From the NCBI GenBank assembly GCA_900553695.1, contig USEM01000001.1:24822-88821 (forward strand): a stretch of DNA of 64,000 nucleotides. The letters run 5' to 3'. A program made the translations under genes and the position numbers. Positions 18,534-29,247 of the stretch are shown here, in pieces. Numbering within the stretch: the stretch's first letter is position 1; every line of letters starts with the position of its first letter. The DNA is from an uncultured Clostridium sp. (GTDB taxonomy: Bacteria > Bacillota > Clostridia > TANB77 > CAG-508). The notes beneath the pieces are model-generated. The model was not told where the DNA came from. It ran no database searches and saw only the letters and a list, made by a program, of their open reading frames with translations.

Positions 18534-18804
18534 TGATATTTTAAAAAATTACTTTCAAACCAAACAATATAATAAATGTATTGAACTTTTAAAAAATAAA
18601 ATAACCTCATTTGTAATTAATCAAATACAACAAAAAGATAGTAGTATTGAATTTACTACTATCTCTGATTTGATTTCTACTTCAGAATTTTATTTAAATG
18701 ATCATTCTGTTGCAACTGCTTTGTTTTATGCCTTAAAGCAAGATGATGAACTTAAACAAATTGAGTTACTTCTTTCTATCTGCGAAAACAGCGATATAAA
18801 GTAA
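18523..18804 (+). CDS. Small uncharacterised protein translationally coupled to the 594-residue gene
   Basis: 93 residues from ATG 18523, overlapping the end of the previous gene by 11 bases. It is helical, acidic, with NYFQTKQYNKCIELLKNKI and AVATALFYALKQDDEL-like helices reminiscent of a single TPR-type repeat, but too short to assign. Overlap implies a linked function with the upstream protein. It converges with the J-domain gene with no gap. Confidence 0.5.
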   Translation: MLDNDILKNYFQTKQYNKCIELLKNKITSFVINQIQQKDSSIEFTTISDLISTSEFYLNDHSVATALFYALKQDDELKQIELLLSICENSDIK

Positions 18805-19699
18805 TTACATAGCTCTTGGGTTAAATGTAGATATATTCTGTAGTTCTGTAAATAATGCTTTTTCTTTTTCTGAAAGCTCTTTTGGAACTACAGTTTTTAT
18901 TTCTGCAATTAGATTTCCTCTTCCACCTAATCCATCTTTATATCCTTTATTAGGTATTACTATCTGTTCACCACTTTGTGTCCCTGCAGGTATATTTAAA
19001 CTTATATTTTCCTCTATTGAATCTATACTAATTTTCTTTCCTAGAGCCGCTTCCCATGGAGAAACTGCTACACTTGTAATAATGTCACAACCCTTTAAAG
19101 TAAACTTTTTATTATTCTCTATGTTAATTTTAATAAATAAGTCTCCGTTTTTTCCACCATTTATACCTTCTTTGCCTTGTCCTAGAAGCCTTATTTTTTC
19201 GCCATTTCTAATGCCTGCTGGAACTTTTACAGAAAAAGTTTTCATTTGTCCTTTTACTGTTCTTAATGAGATCTTTTTTTCTGCCCCATAATATGCATCT
19301 TCTAATTTTACGTTTATCTCTGTTTCTATATTTTCGCCTTTTGCTGGAATGTTTTTATTTTCTTTCATTGGAGCTTTTTCTGTTTCACCAAAGAACATAT
19401 TGAAAAATTCGTGTGCTACAGAACCTCTTTCTTGTTTTGTTTCTGCATTTTGTTCTTGTTTTTTCTTTCTGCCAACCTTTGAATTCCAAATTCTATCATA
19501 TTTTCTTTTGCTACTGCTATCTGATAGAACCCTATATGCTTCATTTATATCTTTAAAGCGTTCCTCATATTGGCTACTTTGGTTATTAATATCTGGATGA
19601 TATTTTTTGGCTTGTTCTCTAAATGCTAGTTTTATTTCGCTTCCGAGTTACTTTGCTTGTATCTAAATTCAATATTTTATAATAATCTTTAAAAACCAT
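18805..19699 (-). CDS. J-domain co-chaperone (CbpA/DnaJ-like), completed by +1 recoding at CGGA
   Basis: Starts at ATG 19699 (AGGAGAA ahead). The first 18 codons give MVFKDYYKILNLDTSKVT, a J-domain start. Then comes CGG at 19645 (ACT CGG AAG); the unshifted frame stops seven codons later. With +1 the product reads GSEIKLAFREQAKKYHPDIN, with the HPD motif at about 34-36, then the DnaJ C-terminal domains from about 115 (DAYYGAEKKISLRTVKGQMKT) for 297 residues in total. There is no zinc-finger or Gly/Phe region, so it is CbpA-like. It would stimulate the ATPase of DnaK. Both sides of the shift are well-preserved, which argues against decay. Confidence 0.82.
19642..19645 (-). other. CGGA +1 recoding site in J-domain gene
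   Basis: In-frame CGG-A after ACT at codon 19; skipping C joins the two halves of the J domain. Confidence 0.85.
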
Positions 19700-19843
19700 A
19701 ATTTTCTCCTTGTGTAAATTATGTTACCTTTTTGATTATACCATATTTTACAAGTATTTTCCACTTTTTTTCTTGTTTTTTCTTGTTTTTTTTTGAATTT
19801 ATTATATAATATATGCAGAATAATTTTTTGGAGGTATATTATT

Positions 19844-20890
19844 ATGCGTAAGAATATTCATACAAGTGAAAACCTGCAATATAGAATATTAGCTGTTGAT
19901 GATGAAGTGGGAATTCTTGATTCTTTAAGAGTTTTCTTATCTAAAGCTGGCTATACTTTTGTTGGTGTAACTAACCCTTTAGAAGCAATTGAAAAAGTAA
20001 GAACCGAACATTTTGATTTAATGCTACTAGACTTTTTAATGACACCTATCCATGGTGACCAAGTTGTTGAAGAAATAAGGAAATTCAACAAGGATTTATA
20101 TATCTTATTGCTTACTGGCCATAAGGATTTAGCTCCCCCCCTTGATACAATAAAAAGATTAGATATTCAAGGATATTGTGAAAAAAGTGATAAATTTGAC
20201 CAGCTTCTATTGTTAATTGAATCTGGAATTAAGGCTGTCTCTCAAATGCAGCTTATAAAAAAGATTAATGATGAATTAAAAACTACATATGATAAACTAG
20301 AATCTGCTTACATGGAAACTATTGAAATACTACGTTTCACTGTTGAAGCAAAGGATGCTTATACTAGAGGACATTCAGATAGAGTTTCTGCTTATTCTGT
20401 TTTAATTGGTGAGGCTCTTGGACTTTCTGAAGATGATCTAAAAACTCTAAAAATTGGTGGTTTATTCCATGACATTGGAAAAATTGGAATTCCTGACAGT
20501 ATTTTACTAAAAACTGATAAACTAGATGATGAAGAATATTCTGAAATTAAAAACCATCCCGCAATTGGTGCACATATACTTTCAAATGCAACAATTTTTA
20601 AAGATATTATTCCTATTGTTAAACACCACCATGAACGTTTTGATGGACATGGCTATCCAGGAAAACTTAAAGGAGAAGAAATACCTTATCTTGCTAGAAT
20701 TGCCACAGTTGCCGATTCTTTTGATGCAATGACTTCTAAACGTTCATATCGTGATTCTCTTCCTATTGATGTTGTAAAAGAAGAAATCAAAAAGAATTCT
20801 GGTACACAATTTGACCCAGAAATTGCAGAAGTTTTCTTAAAAATTTTAGATGAGCAACCTGAAGAGATTAGAAGAATACAAGCTCTATAA
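19844..20890 (+). CDS. Response regulator with HD-GYP cyclic-di-GMP phosphodiesterase domain
   Basis: 348 residues from ATG 19844 (GGAGG ahead). Receiver domain at about 13-130 with acidic pair D19-D20 and phosphoacceptor D63 (LMLLDFLMTP). A helical linker leads to an HD-GYP domain: H209-D210 in FHDIGKIG, HHHE at 261-264, and HGYPGKLKGEEIP at 269-281. The complete HD and GYP motifs predict breakdown of cyclic di-GMP in response to phosphorylation. No histidine kinase is nearby, so it is an orphan regulator. Confidence 0.92.
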   Translation: MRKNIHTSENLQYRILAVDDEVGILDSLRVFLSKAGYTFVGVTNPLEAIEKVRTEHFDLMLLDFLMTPIHGDQVVEEIRKFNKDLYILLLTGHKDLAPPLDTIKRLDIQGYCEKSDKFDQLLLLIESGIKAVSQMQLIKKINDELKTTYDKLESAYMETIEILRFTVEAKDAYTRGHSDRVSAYSVLIGEALGLSEDDLKTLKIGGLFHDIGKIGIPDSILLKTDKLDDEEYSEIKNHPAIGAHILSNATIFKDIIPIVKHHHERFDGHGYPGKLKGEEIPYLARIATVADSFDAMTSKRSYRDSLPIDVVKEEIKKNSGTQFDPEIAEVFLKILDEQPEEIRRIQAL

Positions 20891-20903
20891 TTAAAATGAA
20901 AAA

Positions 20904-20940
20904 TGAAGTGAACCTTATTTAGGTTCACTTCATTTTTATT
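20904..20940. terminator. Bidirectional terminator
   Basis: Stem AAATGAAGTGAACCT / AGGTTCACTTCATTT with a five-base loop, between the convergent HD-GYP gene and the giant surface gene. Confidence 0.8.
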
Positions 20941-20941
20941 G

Positions 20942-23900
20942 TTATTTAATTACAAATTTTTTGATTAGAACTATACCAACTGCTACTAATACTAAGCCTC
21001 CTGTTATTGATACTATAAGTAATATTGGTGATTTTTGGTCTGCACCTGTTTCAACTGTAATTATTACTGATTCTGCAATAAATTCATCTTGTTCATCCAT
21101 ATTAATAATTCCTGAAAGAGTTTGAATTCCTACATCAGCTTGTATATACTTTAAGTTTCCAAGTTTTGATAATTTATCTAAAGTACCTGTTCTACTTGTC
21201 TTTATGCCATTTGATGGTACTAACTGCGCTGCATAGCTTCTAAATGTATAATTTTTATTTGTACTTGTTGAATCTATATCCCTAGTTGTTTTTAATGTTG
21301 TTTTGTATGTTTTTTGTCCTGCTGCATTAAGCTCTATTTCGTTTGTTTGTAGCACATCAACTTTTTGCTTCTTTGAACTTGGATTATTTCCATCATATAT
21401 GTAAAGTTCTTTGTCTTGTTCTACTCTTGTAAAAGAGCTTTCTGTAGCTATTGCATTATTTAGATAATCTTCAATTTTAAACTTAACACCTACTTCTTTA
21501 TCATTGCTTCCTATATTTCCTGTGTAATATCTTGTTCCAACATATGTACCTATTGAATAATGATCTGAATTTTTCATTTTTTCCTTAATTTCTGTCGCAA
21601 TTTGCAAATATGTTTTTCCATCGATATTTAATTCATTATTTAGCTGTGTTCCAATATATTCCTGTTCTCCATTATTTGAAACCACATATGTGTATCCAAT
21701 TTCTATAGTTCCATTTATTTTCTCAATTTGTGTTTCTAGTTTCCAAGATCCTACTGCATCTTTTTGTTTACTTGTTGCATCTGATAATGTACTAAATTTT
21801 GAACTTCCTTGAGTATGTGTAATTTGCACCATTCCGTTAGCTGTCGTATAATTATCTATATCTGCATTTGCTGTTGCAACACCTACAAGGTTTACATATG
21901 TTACATGTTTCTCCAATGATAGCTTTGAAGCAGGTCTTTCCTCTAAACCAAAATTTATGGCTTTTGCTACTATTTGAGAGGTATCATCTGTTTCTGATAT
22001 TGGAATTTGAACTAAAGATGTTTCTGCACACATCCAATTATATTCATTAAGTTTTCCTTTGCTATCAATTATTAAATCTGATACATTTCTTTCTGGTTGC
22101 ATAGCATAATTCATTTCTTCTAATCTTCTTGCTTCATTATCTCTTGCCATTGAACTGTTTTCATCATATGAATTATTGTCAAAATATGTCTTATCATAAT
22201 ACTTATCTGCAGTTGATTTATAATCTTGTCCATTATATTTTAAAATATTTTGTGTATTTATTGCTGTATCCCAGTATGTTCCATCTCCATAAATAAATCT
22301 TACAATATATTCTCCTGGTATGAAACCTTCAAATGTATATTCTCCCTCATTGTTTGTTACATTATATTCTGGAATATCACCATAAACACCATTTGTTGGT
22401 ATATATTTTACCTTATTTGAACCTGTTGTTGTCTCTTGCCAAATGTATTCAAGTTTTGTTACATTGCCATTTATGTTTATTTTTTTAATTTCAATTAACT
22501 GAACTATTACATCGTTAATCTTTTGTTCACCATTTTCATATGTGCCATTTCCAGGAGTTACAGTTCCGTGATCATTGCCTTTAGCATCTTCAAACACATA
22601 ACCAGAAATTTTTCTTTGTGCATTGTTTTTTTGAATATTTATTCCTCTTGCATCATCTGTATCATCTTCTGCTTTGTGTATATCAATATTATCTGGTTCA
22701 GAATCAGTATCTATACATCCTGTATCCGTTGAGTAAGATGTTATTTCTATCCATGTTTTCATGTCTCCTAAATGTATAGAATTTGCTAAACCATCTTTAC
22801 TAACTTTAAATGTTATCTCAGCCACTCCTTGATTATTTGTTTCTGTAAATTCTTGGTTAATTGGTATTAATATTTTGTTGTATGTTACACCATCTATAAC
22901 TACTGTTCCATCAGATACTGCTCCAGTAATTGCAGTTGTAAGTTGTAAATGTGAATCATAGTAATACGCTATTGAATTAACTATTGCTGTTGTAGCACTT
23001 TGATTATTTAATAATATTTGATATTTTAATTCTACATCTAACTCGTCTGTTAGTGTTTTATTCATGCTACTACTTTGTGTTGGATCCATTCCATCATAAA
23101 CTCTACTTGTTCCTAACCCCTTATAATCTCCTATTCTGTAGTTATAATCTGAATTATATAGGTATAAATTATATGAAGGTTTTACTTCACCATTTACTAG
23201 TAGATTACCATCTAATTTACTTAGGTCATTATAATTATATGTTTTTGTTTCTCCATTTATTGATACAGTAGCTGAATATAAATCTGTAAAGGCAGCTAAG
23301 TCAACTCCCTTTTTCACTAATCCTAAGTCTATATCTTCTGTATTCTCATTATATCTAGTTGGTTCTGTTGTAGCTATCATTGCAAATTCTTGTTTTATGT
23401 CTCTTCCATCCATTGTTTGTAACTTCGCACTCGTTGCATCATATGTATATGTAAGATTTGTTCTTGTTCCATCTGTTCCAGTTGCTTGGCCCTTAGTAAT
23501 TGTAGCAAATCTTGCATTAAATACAGCCCTATCCCTTTCCTGAGCATCAGAATCCTCATTTGCAGCCCCTATATGTGGAGTTACTGCAATATAATTAATT
23601 CCATCATATGTAAATTCTATTACATATTGAATATTACCTGTTATACTAGCTGGAAGATCTTCAAATATATATTTTCCATTTGCATCTGTATATTTTGTAT
23701 CTACTACTGCATTATCAGAAACTCTTTTTGCAACAACTTTGATATTTTCAATTCTATCTTCTGCTGCCCCTTTTTTGTTATCTGGTTCTTTTACTGGTTT
23801 TATACCTGTTTGTCCATCAAGCCATACTTCTCCAGATAAATTTATTGTTACTTCATTATATACTTCTAGAACTACCATGTTTTTTTCTAAGTCATAGTTT

Positions 23901-25601
23901 GCATTTATAACGTCCTTATCTGCGCCTGTGACACTTACATCACATCCATTTTTAGCATGTCTTATTGTAATCTTAGCAGATCCTCCAGGGTATAAACCTT
24001 TATAATTAACTTTTGCTGAGGATGAAACTCCGGTTTCTTCAATAGTAATTTCAATGTCTTCATTTGGGTCTGTAACTTTTAATGTTCCAAGCTTTATATT
24101 TCCATTTGAATCTGTTTTTACTATTATAACTGAATTGTTTTGCATATCTGTTGCATTTTTTAAAGTTATTCTAAATTCAATTCCAGGCAATATTTCTCCT
24201 GGCACTGATTTATTAAGTTTAGTTAATACTAAATCTTCAATCTTTGCAATATTTACAATTTTTAATTTGAATTGAAACCAATCTCCTTCTTGTTTTATTG
24301 AAACAACATCTTTAAGTGATGTTTCATTCTTAATGCTTGCATTCCATGTTTTACTTGCAGTATTAAAAGTAAAATCGATTTCTATTGGTCCATTATCTAT
24401 ATAAAATTTATTATCCCTCTCTGTGAAAGTTACTGTTATATTCTCTTTTGTTGTAATTATAGTTAGTTTGCTTTCACCATTAGAATCAGTTGTAAGTGTT
24501 GTTGATGTTGCTTTTGTTCCATCTGGTAACTGAATGAAAGCCTTATCATCTCCTGAAATAGTAACATCAAATTGAATGTCCTTTAAAACATTAGCAAGTT
24601 TACCATTATCTACTTTAGTTAAATCAATTTCAAGTTTTCTTCCTGCCCAAAATTCTATAGATGCTTCTAATTCTATATTTTCAGGTGCTACCATTACAAT
24701 AGCTGCATCTTGCGTATCTACATATCCATCACTAAATGCGGCATTAGTTACATCAACGTCATAACTTCCACATGAACAAGCAACACGTCCTACACTACTG
24801 TCTAAAGCGATTTGTCCATTTTGTCTTATCGCAGTTACATCTTTTGAAAAAGTATTACCACAACTATTACATTTAAAGTCTACTCTCGCATCTCTTATTT
24901 TAGTAAATTTATCCATTTCACCCGTATATTTTGTAGCCTTATATTTAATTTCAATAGTGTTTTTGTCTCCTAATTTTATTCCATCTTGTTCTGTAAGATA
25001 AAATTCTTTTCCACTTTCGGGAATGTTGGTTAACTTTTGTCCATTAATTAACACTTCAAAACTTTTTCCTACTGGTTTTCCATTTACACTTGGATAGTTA
25101 ATAACAAATGGTCCAAATTTTCCATCTGCTGATGGCGTTATAAATTCTCCATTATTGTTTATAATACTAATTGAATTACTATTTAGGCTTTCTACAATAT
25201 TTGCTTCTTGTTTTAAAGCATCAATGTCTGCTGCCATTCCTGGATAATCATACTTGTGTGAACTTCCATTTAGAACTTCCCATAAATAATTTTGTCTTAT
25301 GTCTGTTCTAAACACTCCGTCATTATAACTATATTTCGTTGGATCTATATTTCCTATAACATATGCAGCATCATTTGGTATGTTGGCATGTTCATAACAA
25401 TAGTAGTCTCCCTCTTGGAAGTTGATTCCATACTCAATACAATAGAAATTAGCATTAGGATTTAATTCAGAAAAATGAACAATCTGTCCGCACACTATAC
25501 CCATATACATCTAATTTGTTACTAAAAGCCATTATTCCTAATATAGTCATTGCAATTATAATAGTAGATATAATTAGTAGTTTTAATTTGCATTTATTCA
25601 T
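20942..25601 (-). CDS. Giant secreted surface protein with SdrD-B/Cna-B-type domains; signal peptide joined by +1 recoding at CGGA
   Basis: Starts at ATG 25601 after AGGAGG. The first 37 codons form a signal peptide (KLKLLIISTIIIAMTILGIM). CGG at 25490 (GTG CGG ACA) then sends the unshifted frame to a stop six codons on; +1 gives GQIVHFSELNPNANFYCIEY and a 1515-residue extracellular part, 1552 in total. It holds a four-cysteine knuckle (CNSCG, CSCG) near residue 220-265, several Cna-B or SdrD-B-like beta domains (ISGYVFEDAKGNDHG, GEYTFEGFIPGEYIVRF) and a C-terminal helix with basic tail. Likely a wall or membrane-bound adhesin, coded with a second giant protein and a sortase. No classical LPXTG is seen. 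Confidence 0.78.
25487..25490 (-). other. CGGA +1 recoding site after signal peptide of giant surface protein
   Basis: In-frame CGG-A at codon 38 after GTG; the only way to join the ribosome site and signal peptide to the 1515-residue frame. Confidence 0.8.
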
Positions 25602-25629
25602 ATTAAGTTCTTACCTCCTATTTTTTTGT

Positions 25630-28600
25630 TTATTTCTGTGTCAAGATTAATTTTATTGTTACCTCTTCTCCTGGTTCAAGTTTTTTATTAATTAATGCTG
25701 AAGAATAGATTTTGCCATCATTTCCTTCATACCAATCAATGTTAATTTCTGAAGTAAATAACATTTTTTCTGGAATCTTTTCTGTTAATGGTGTTATATA
25801 CCCCTCTGCATTTCCTTTATTTGTAATTTTAAATTCATATTCTACCAATACTACTTCCTCTTGTTTTTCATTACTAATTTTTGTTGTTTTTGGGAACATT
25901 GAATTTTCAAAGCTATATACAGTAATTCCATTTTCATCAAATCTAGTTATTTTATTAATCTTCTTTTCTACTATGATTTCAGATTTCTTACTTACTACAA
26001 ATCCTGCATTAATATTTTCAGTATCACCATCTTTTAGTTTTAAAACCTCTGTCTTTGCTGTTGTTTCATTGTTTTGTGTTGCATTAACAATATTTGATTC
26101 TAATCCATTTGAAGTGTTTTTACTTGTATAATTTGTTACATCAAAATCTTCTACATCATATTTAAATACCACTACATAATTTCCATCTGGTATCTCGCTA
26201 AATACATATTCACCTTTATTATTTGTAATTTCTTTAGCAATTTCTTGCGATGTTGTTGTGTCTACTAAAACGGCTTCAATACCTGTTAGCAATGTTTCAT
26301 CCATATCTTTTTGTCCATTTTCATTTTCATCTATCCATGCTATACCTGTAATTGTATTTAAAGTCTTTTCAACATTTGTAATATCATTTTCGCTTGAAAT
26401 TTCCTCTTTCTTTTCTCCTTGAATATTAGTAACTATTTTATTTGTGGTAGTCTCATTTATATTGTCCCCAATAATATTTGCATAAATAATTTCTGTTGTA
26501 TCATTCTCAAGTGTTTTTGCTATTGCTCCAGCATATATTTCAACTTTTTCACCAGATTTTATGGCTATGTTTTGTATTATACCCTTTAAGTCTCCGCTAC
26601 TTATCTTTTTTGTTTCTCCTGTTGCTGTATTTATACTCTCCATAGTTTGAATGCTTATTTTGTCAAATTCTGGCATAGCTACATCAACATTTGAATCTGC
26701 TTCTCCTCTATTTACTAATGTTATTTTATAAGTAACTATTTCATTTGAGCTTACCGGTTGATTTCCCTTGTCTGATGTTATTGTTGCTTCTACCTTTGTT
26801 TGTGGTTTTTCAATAATTTTTACTCTATCAAAAATATTTTCTTTCTTATTATTATAACTTATATCTGCCCCTAATTTTTGATTTGCCTCTTTTACTCCAT
26901 TAGCGTTTATTGTTAGATTAATCTCAACTGTTGTGTTAGCATCAATATTTAAGCTTTTTATATTAAGTACATTTTTTTCTGCCTTAACAAGGGATTTTAC
27001 ATTTGTACCATTAGCTTCTATTGTTGTATTTTTTCTTTCAAGATTTTCTGGTAAATCAATGTTTATTTCCATTCCTGATATTATTTCATTTGTTTTATTC
27101 TCAATTCTAATTGTTCCATCAAAATTTTCTCCAACAATTATATCTTTGTTTTCTATATCTATTTGTGCTTTAATTTGTTCGTCTTCATATATATTAAACT
27201 TTCTTGCTTCTTGTAATATTTTTTTATTTGAAACATTTAAAACTTTATTGTTGTTATCATAAACTTCAAAAGCTCCTTCAAGTTCAATATCTTCTTCTGC
27301 ATTTTGTGGTAAGTACATATAATATCCAAAATTCACAATCTCAGATTGCTTAAATTCATCTAAGACTATTAAGAACTTTTTGGCATTTGTTGTAAATTCT
27401 TTGCTCCATTTGTTATTTGAATTTTCTAGGTTAACATCAGCATTTGGATTTTCTGTATAATAAACTGTCTCTACACCAGAAATTGCTCCCATATTAGTTA
27501 CTGTACCTAAAATTTTTGCATTTTGTATGTCTTCTCCAACGTTGTTTATTACTGTTCCAATTATTGTAACATTTGCATAGCTATTTGGTTCCATAATAAT
27601 AGTATCCTGATTTTCTCTTGAGCTAATTGATTCTTCCCCAAAAACCACTTTACTTTCTACCATAACTTCTTTGTTTGAAGCTAATTCTATTTGTGTAGTT
27701 TGATTGCCATTTTCTTGTTTTTCAATTCCATCATATGTTGTCACGTTTTCATTTTGATAATACAAATTAACCTGTTCCAATGTTGTTGGCATGAATTCTT
27801 CAGTTTTAATTCTTGCATTAACTACAATTTGCATATTTTCTTGTTCGGAATTTGTATATTCTGTTTGTTCTCCTTCAAGTTTTATAACAATCATTTTTTT
27901 ATCAGTTTCATTATTTACAATATCAATTGAAGCTCCCTCAAAACAAGCATTGTTTAAAGCAACAGCTTCATCTATACTAATACTTTTTACTTCTTTTGGT
28001 AATTCAATAGCAAAATATGGATTTTTATATAGATCATATATTACTCTATCTGTATGTAATGTGATTGTAAAACTTATTTTATTCTCAACACCTGTAGTTA
28101 TTTGAGTTTTATCTACTCCTAGTTCTGCTAAAGTTTTTGAATAATAAATATTTTTAGTTGTTGTCTCAGTATTTGATATTAATTCATTATTGTTTTCAAA
28201 ATCAACTTGTTTTGTTGTTTTTATAATTTGAATCATATCTAAATCACTAACAATTTCTATAAACTTATTGTTCACAAGTTCAATTTTTTCTGTCTTTTCT
28301 ATTTGTCCAATCAATTCAACCTTAACAGCAGTAGTATTATCAGGATATACTACTGTTATATATCCATTTTCATCTGTTTCAGTTTCCCTATCTATTGTTG
28401 TTTTTCCATCCCTTGCTACTATTGTTCCTGTTGGTATTTCGACTTTTTGATTTTCTTCTCTGTTTTCACTTGATTTCTCAACGTTTTCTGTTTCATCACT
28501 AATATTTTCTGTTTCTAGTATTTCATAGTAAAGATTCAATTTTCCATCTATTCCCATTGCATCTAGAAGTTGCAACTTGTCTATTTTTGTTGCTCTATAA

Positions 28601-28947
28601 AAAGTGTTTATACTATTTACATTTTCTTCTTCATTATCTATAATTTCTTTTCCAATAAAAGTTTCAATATCAGATATTGTGACTTTCTCAAAAGATTTTT
28701 CTTTGTTTGGTGTTAAAGTAATTTTCTCTTGATATTCTGTCTCCTTCTCAGACATTTCATTTTTTGTAAAGTCAGAGATTTCAACCTGAAAAGTTTTGTT
28801 TTCTTCTTCTCCTTTTGATTCTGTTACCTTAGTGTCTTCTTGAGCATAAGAAATCACACCCAATATTGTTGTGCTTAAGTTTGCATATATTAGGCTTATA
28901 ATTAAAAATACAATTACAAATTTTTTCACATTTTTTCCTGTAAACAT
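25630..28947 (-). CDS. Large secreted repeat protein with SdrD-B-like domain
   Basis: 1105 residues. Signal peptide at about 8-35 (KFVIVFLIISLIYANLSTTI), a Glu/Lys/Thr-rich mature part made of beta domains of the DUF11/bacterial Ig kind (TYKITLVNRGEADSNVDV, EYEFKITNKGNAEGYITPL), and a clear SdrD-B module (GIAWIDENENGQKDMDE, then GEYVFSEIPDGNYVVVFKYD). No C-terminal membrane helix or sorting motif. It lies 28 bases ahead of the 1552-residue gene in one operon, so the two may form one surface structure. Strong promoter and AGGAGGAG ribosome site. Confidence 0.75.
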   Translation of the reverse strand: MFTGKNVKKFVIVFLIISLIYANLSTTILGVISYAQEDTKVTESKGEEENKTFQVEISDFTKNEMSEKETEYQEKITLTPNKEKSFEKVTISDIETFIGKEIIDNEEENVNSINTFYRATKIDKLQLLDAMGIDGKLNLYYEILETENISDETENVEKSSENREENQKVEIPTGTIVARDGKTTIDRETETDENGYITVVYPDNTTAVKVELIGQIEKTEKIELVNNKFIEIVSDLDMIQIIKTTKQVDFENNNELISNTETTTKNIYYSKTLAELGVDKTQITTGVENKISFTITLHTDRVIYDLYKNPYFAIELPKEVKSISIDEAVALNNACFEGASIDIVNNETDKKMIVIKLEGEQTEYTNSEQENMQIVVNARIKTEEFMPTTLEQVNLYYQNENVTTYDGIEKQENGNQTTQIELASNKEVMVESKVVFGEESISSRENQDTIIMEPNSYANVTIIGTVINNVGEDIQNAKILGTVTNMGAISGVETVYYTENPNADVNLENSNNKWSKEFTTNAKKFLIVLDEFKQSEIVNFGYYMYLPQNAEEDIELEGAFEVYDNNNKVLNVSNKKILQEARKFNIYEDEQIKAQIDIENKDIIVGENFDGTIRIENKTNEIISGMEINIDLPENLERKNTTIEANGTNVKSLVKAEKNVLNIKSLNIDANTTVEINLTINANGVKEANQKLGADISYNNKKENIFDRVKIIEKPQTKVEATITSDKGNQPVSSNEIVTYKITLVNRGEADSNVDVAMPEFDKISIQTMESINTATGETKKISSGDLKGIIQNIAIKSGEKVEIYAGAIAKTLENDTTEIIYANIIGDNINETTTNKIVTNIQGEKKEEISSENDITNVEKTLNTITGIAWIDENENGQKDMDETLLTGIEAVLVDTTTSQEIAKEITNNKGEYVFSEIPDGNYVVVFKYDVEDFDVTNYTSKNTSNGLESNIVNATQNNETTAKTEVLKLKDGDTENINAGFVVSKKSEIIVEKKINKITRFDENGITVYSFENSMFPKTTKISNEKQEEVVLVEYEFKITNKGNAEGYITPLTEKIPEKMLFTSEINIDWYEGNDGKIYSSALINKKLEPGEEVTIKLILTQK

Positions 28948-28977
28948 AAACTCCTCCTATAACTAACTTCTTTAATA

Positions 28978-29006
28978 TATATAAAATAAATATCTTATAT
29001 TGTCAA
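28978..29006 (-). promoter_or_regulatory. Vegetative-type promoter of the surface-protein operon
   Basis: TTGACA, 17-base spacer, TATATA on the minus strand, 31 bases before the ATG at 28947. The 300-base gap up to 29247 otherwise holds a short ACTTACG/CGTAAGT hairpin (29037-29056), and the sortase terminator at its right end. Confidence 0.6.
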
Positions 29007-29208
29007 TATATAGTTTTTTTGATATTTTATAGTCTCTACTTACGGCTATTCGTAAGTCTCCTATTTTTTATCAAATTTTGACATTTTTGTGACATTTCTC
29101 TACACTTATAATTATACACGTTTATGTCAACTTTTTCAAGTGTTTGGAGGCATCTTCTATATTTTTTTGTTTGTTTTTTTTTACTTAATTTATCCGGCTT
29201 TATAGCAT

Positions 29209-29244
29209 ATAAAAAGACGTATAATTTCATACGTCTTTTTTATA
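29209..29244 (-). terminator. Terminator after sortase gene
   Basis: Stem AAAAAGACGTAT / ATACGTCTTTTT, loop of six, T-run on either strand. Confidence 0.75.
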
Positions 29245-29247
29245 TGT

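Noticed and set aside
25495..25510. Extra G in the GGG near 25500 as cause of the surface-gene frameshift
   Set aside because: Removing a G there also joins the frames, but the in-frame CGG-A at 25490 fits the rule shared by nine other sites and needs no special event.
29036..29230. 64-codon minus-strand ORF before the surface operon
   Set aside because: It starts inside the sortase terminator stem, has no ribosome site and lies over the promoter region.
28948..29247. Riboswitch in the leader of the surface operon
   Set aside because: Only a short hairpin and a standard promoter are visible; no known aptamer core could be recognised.
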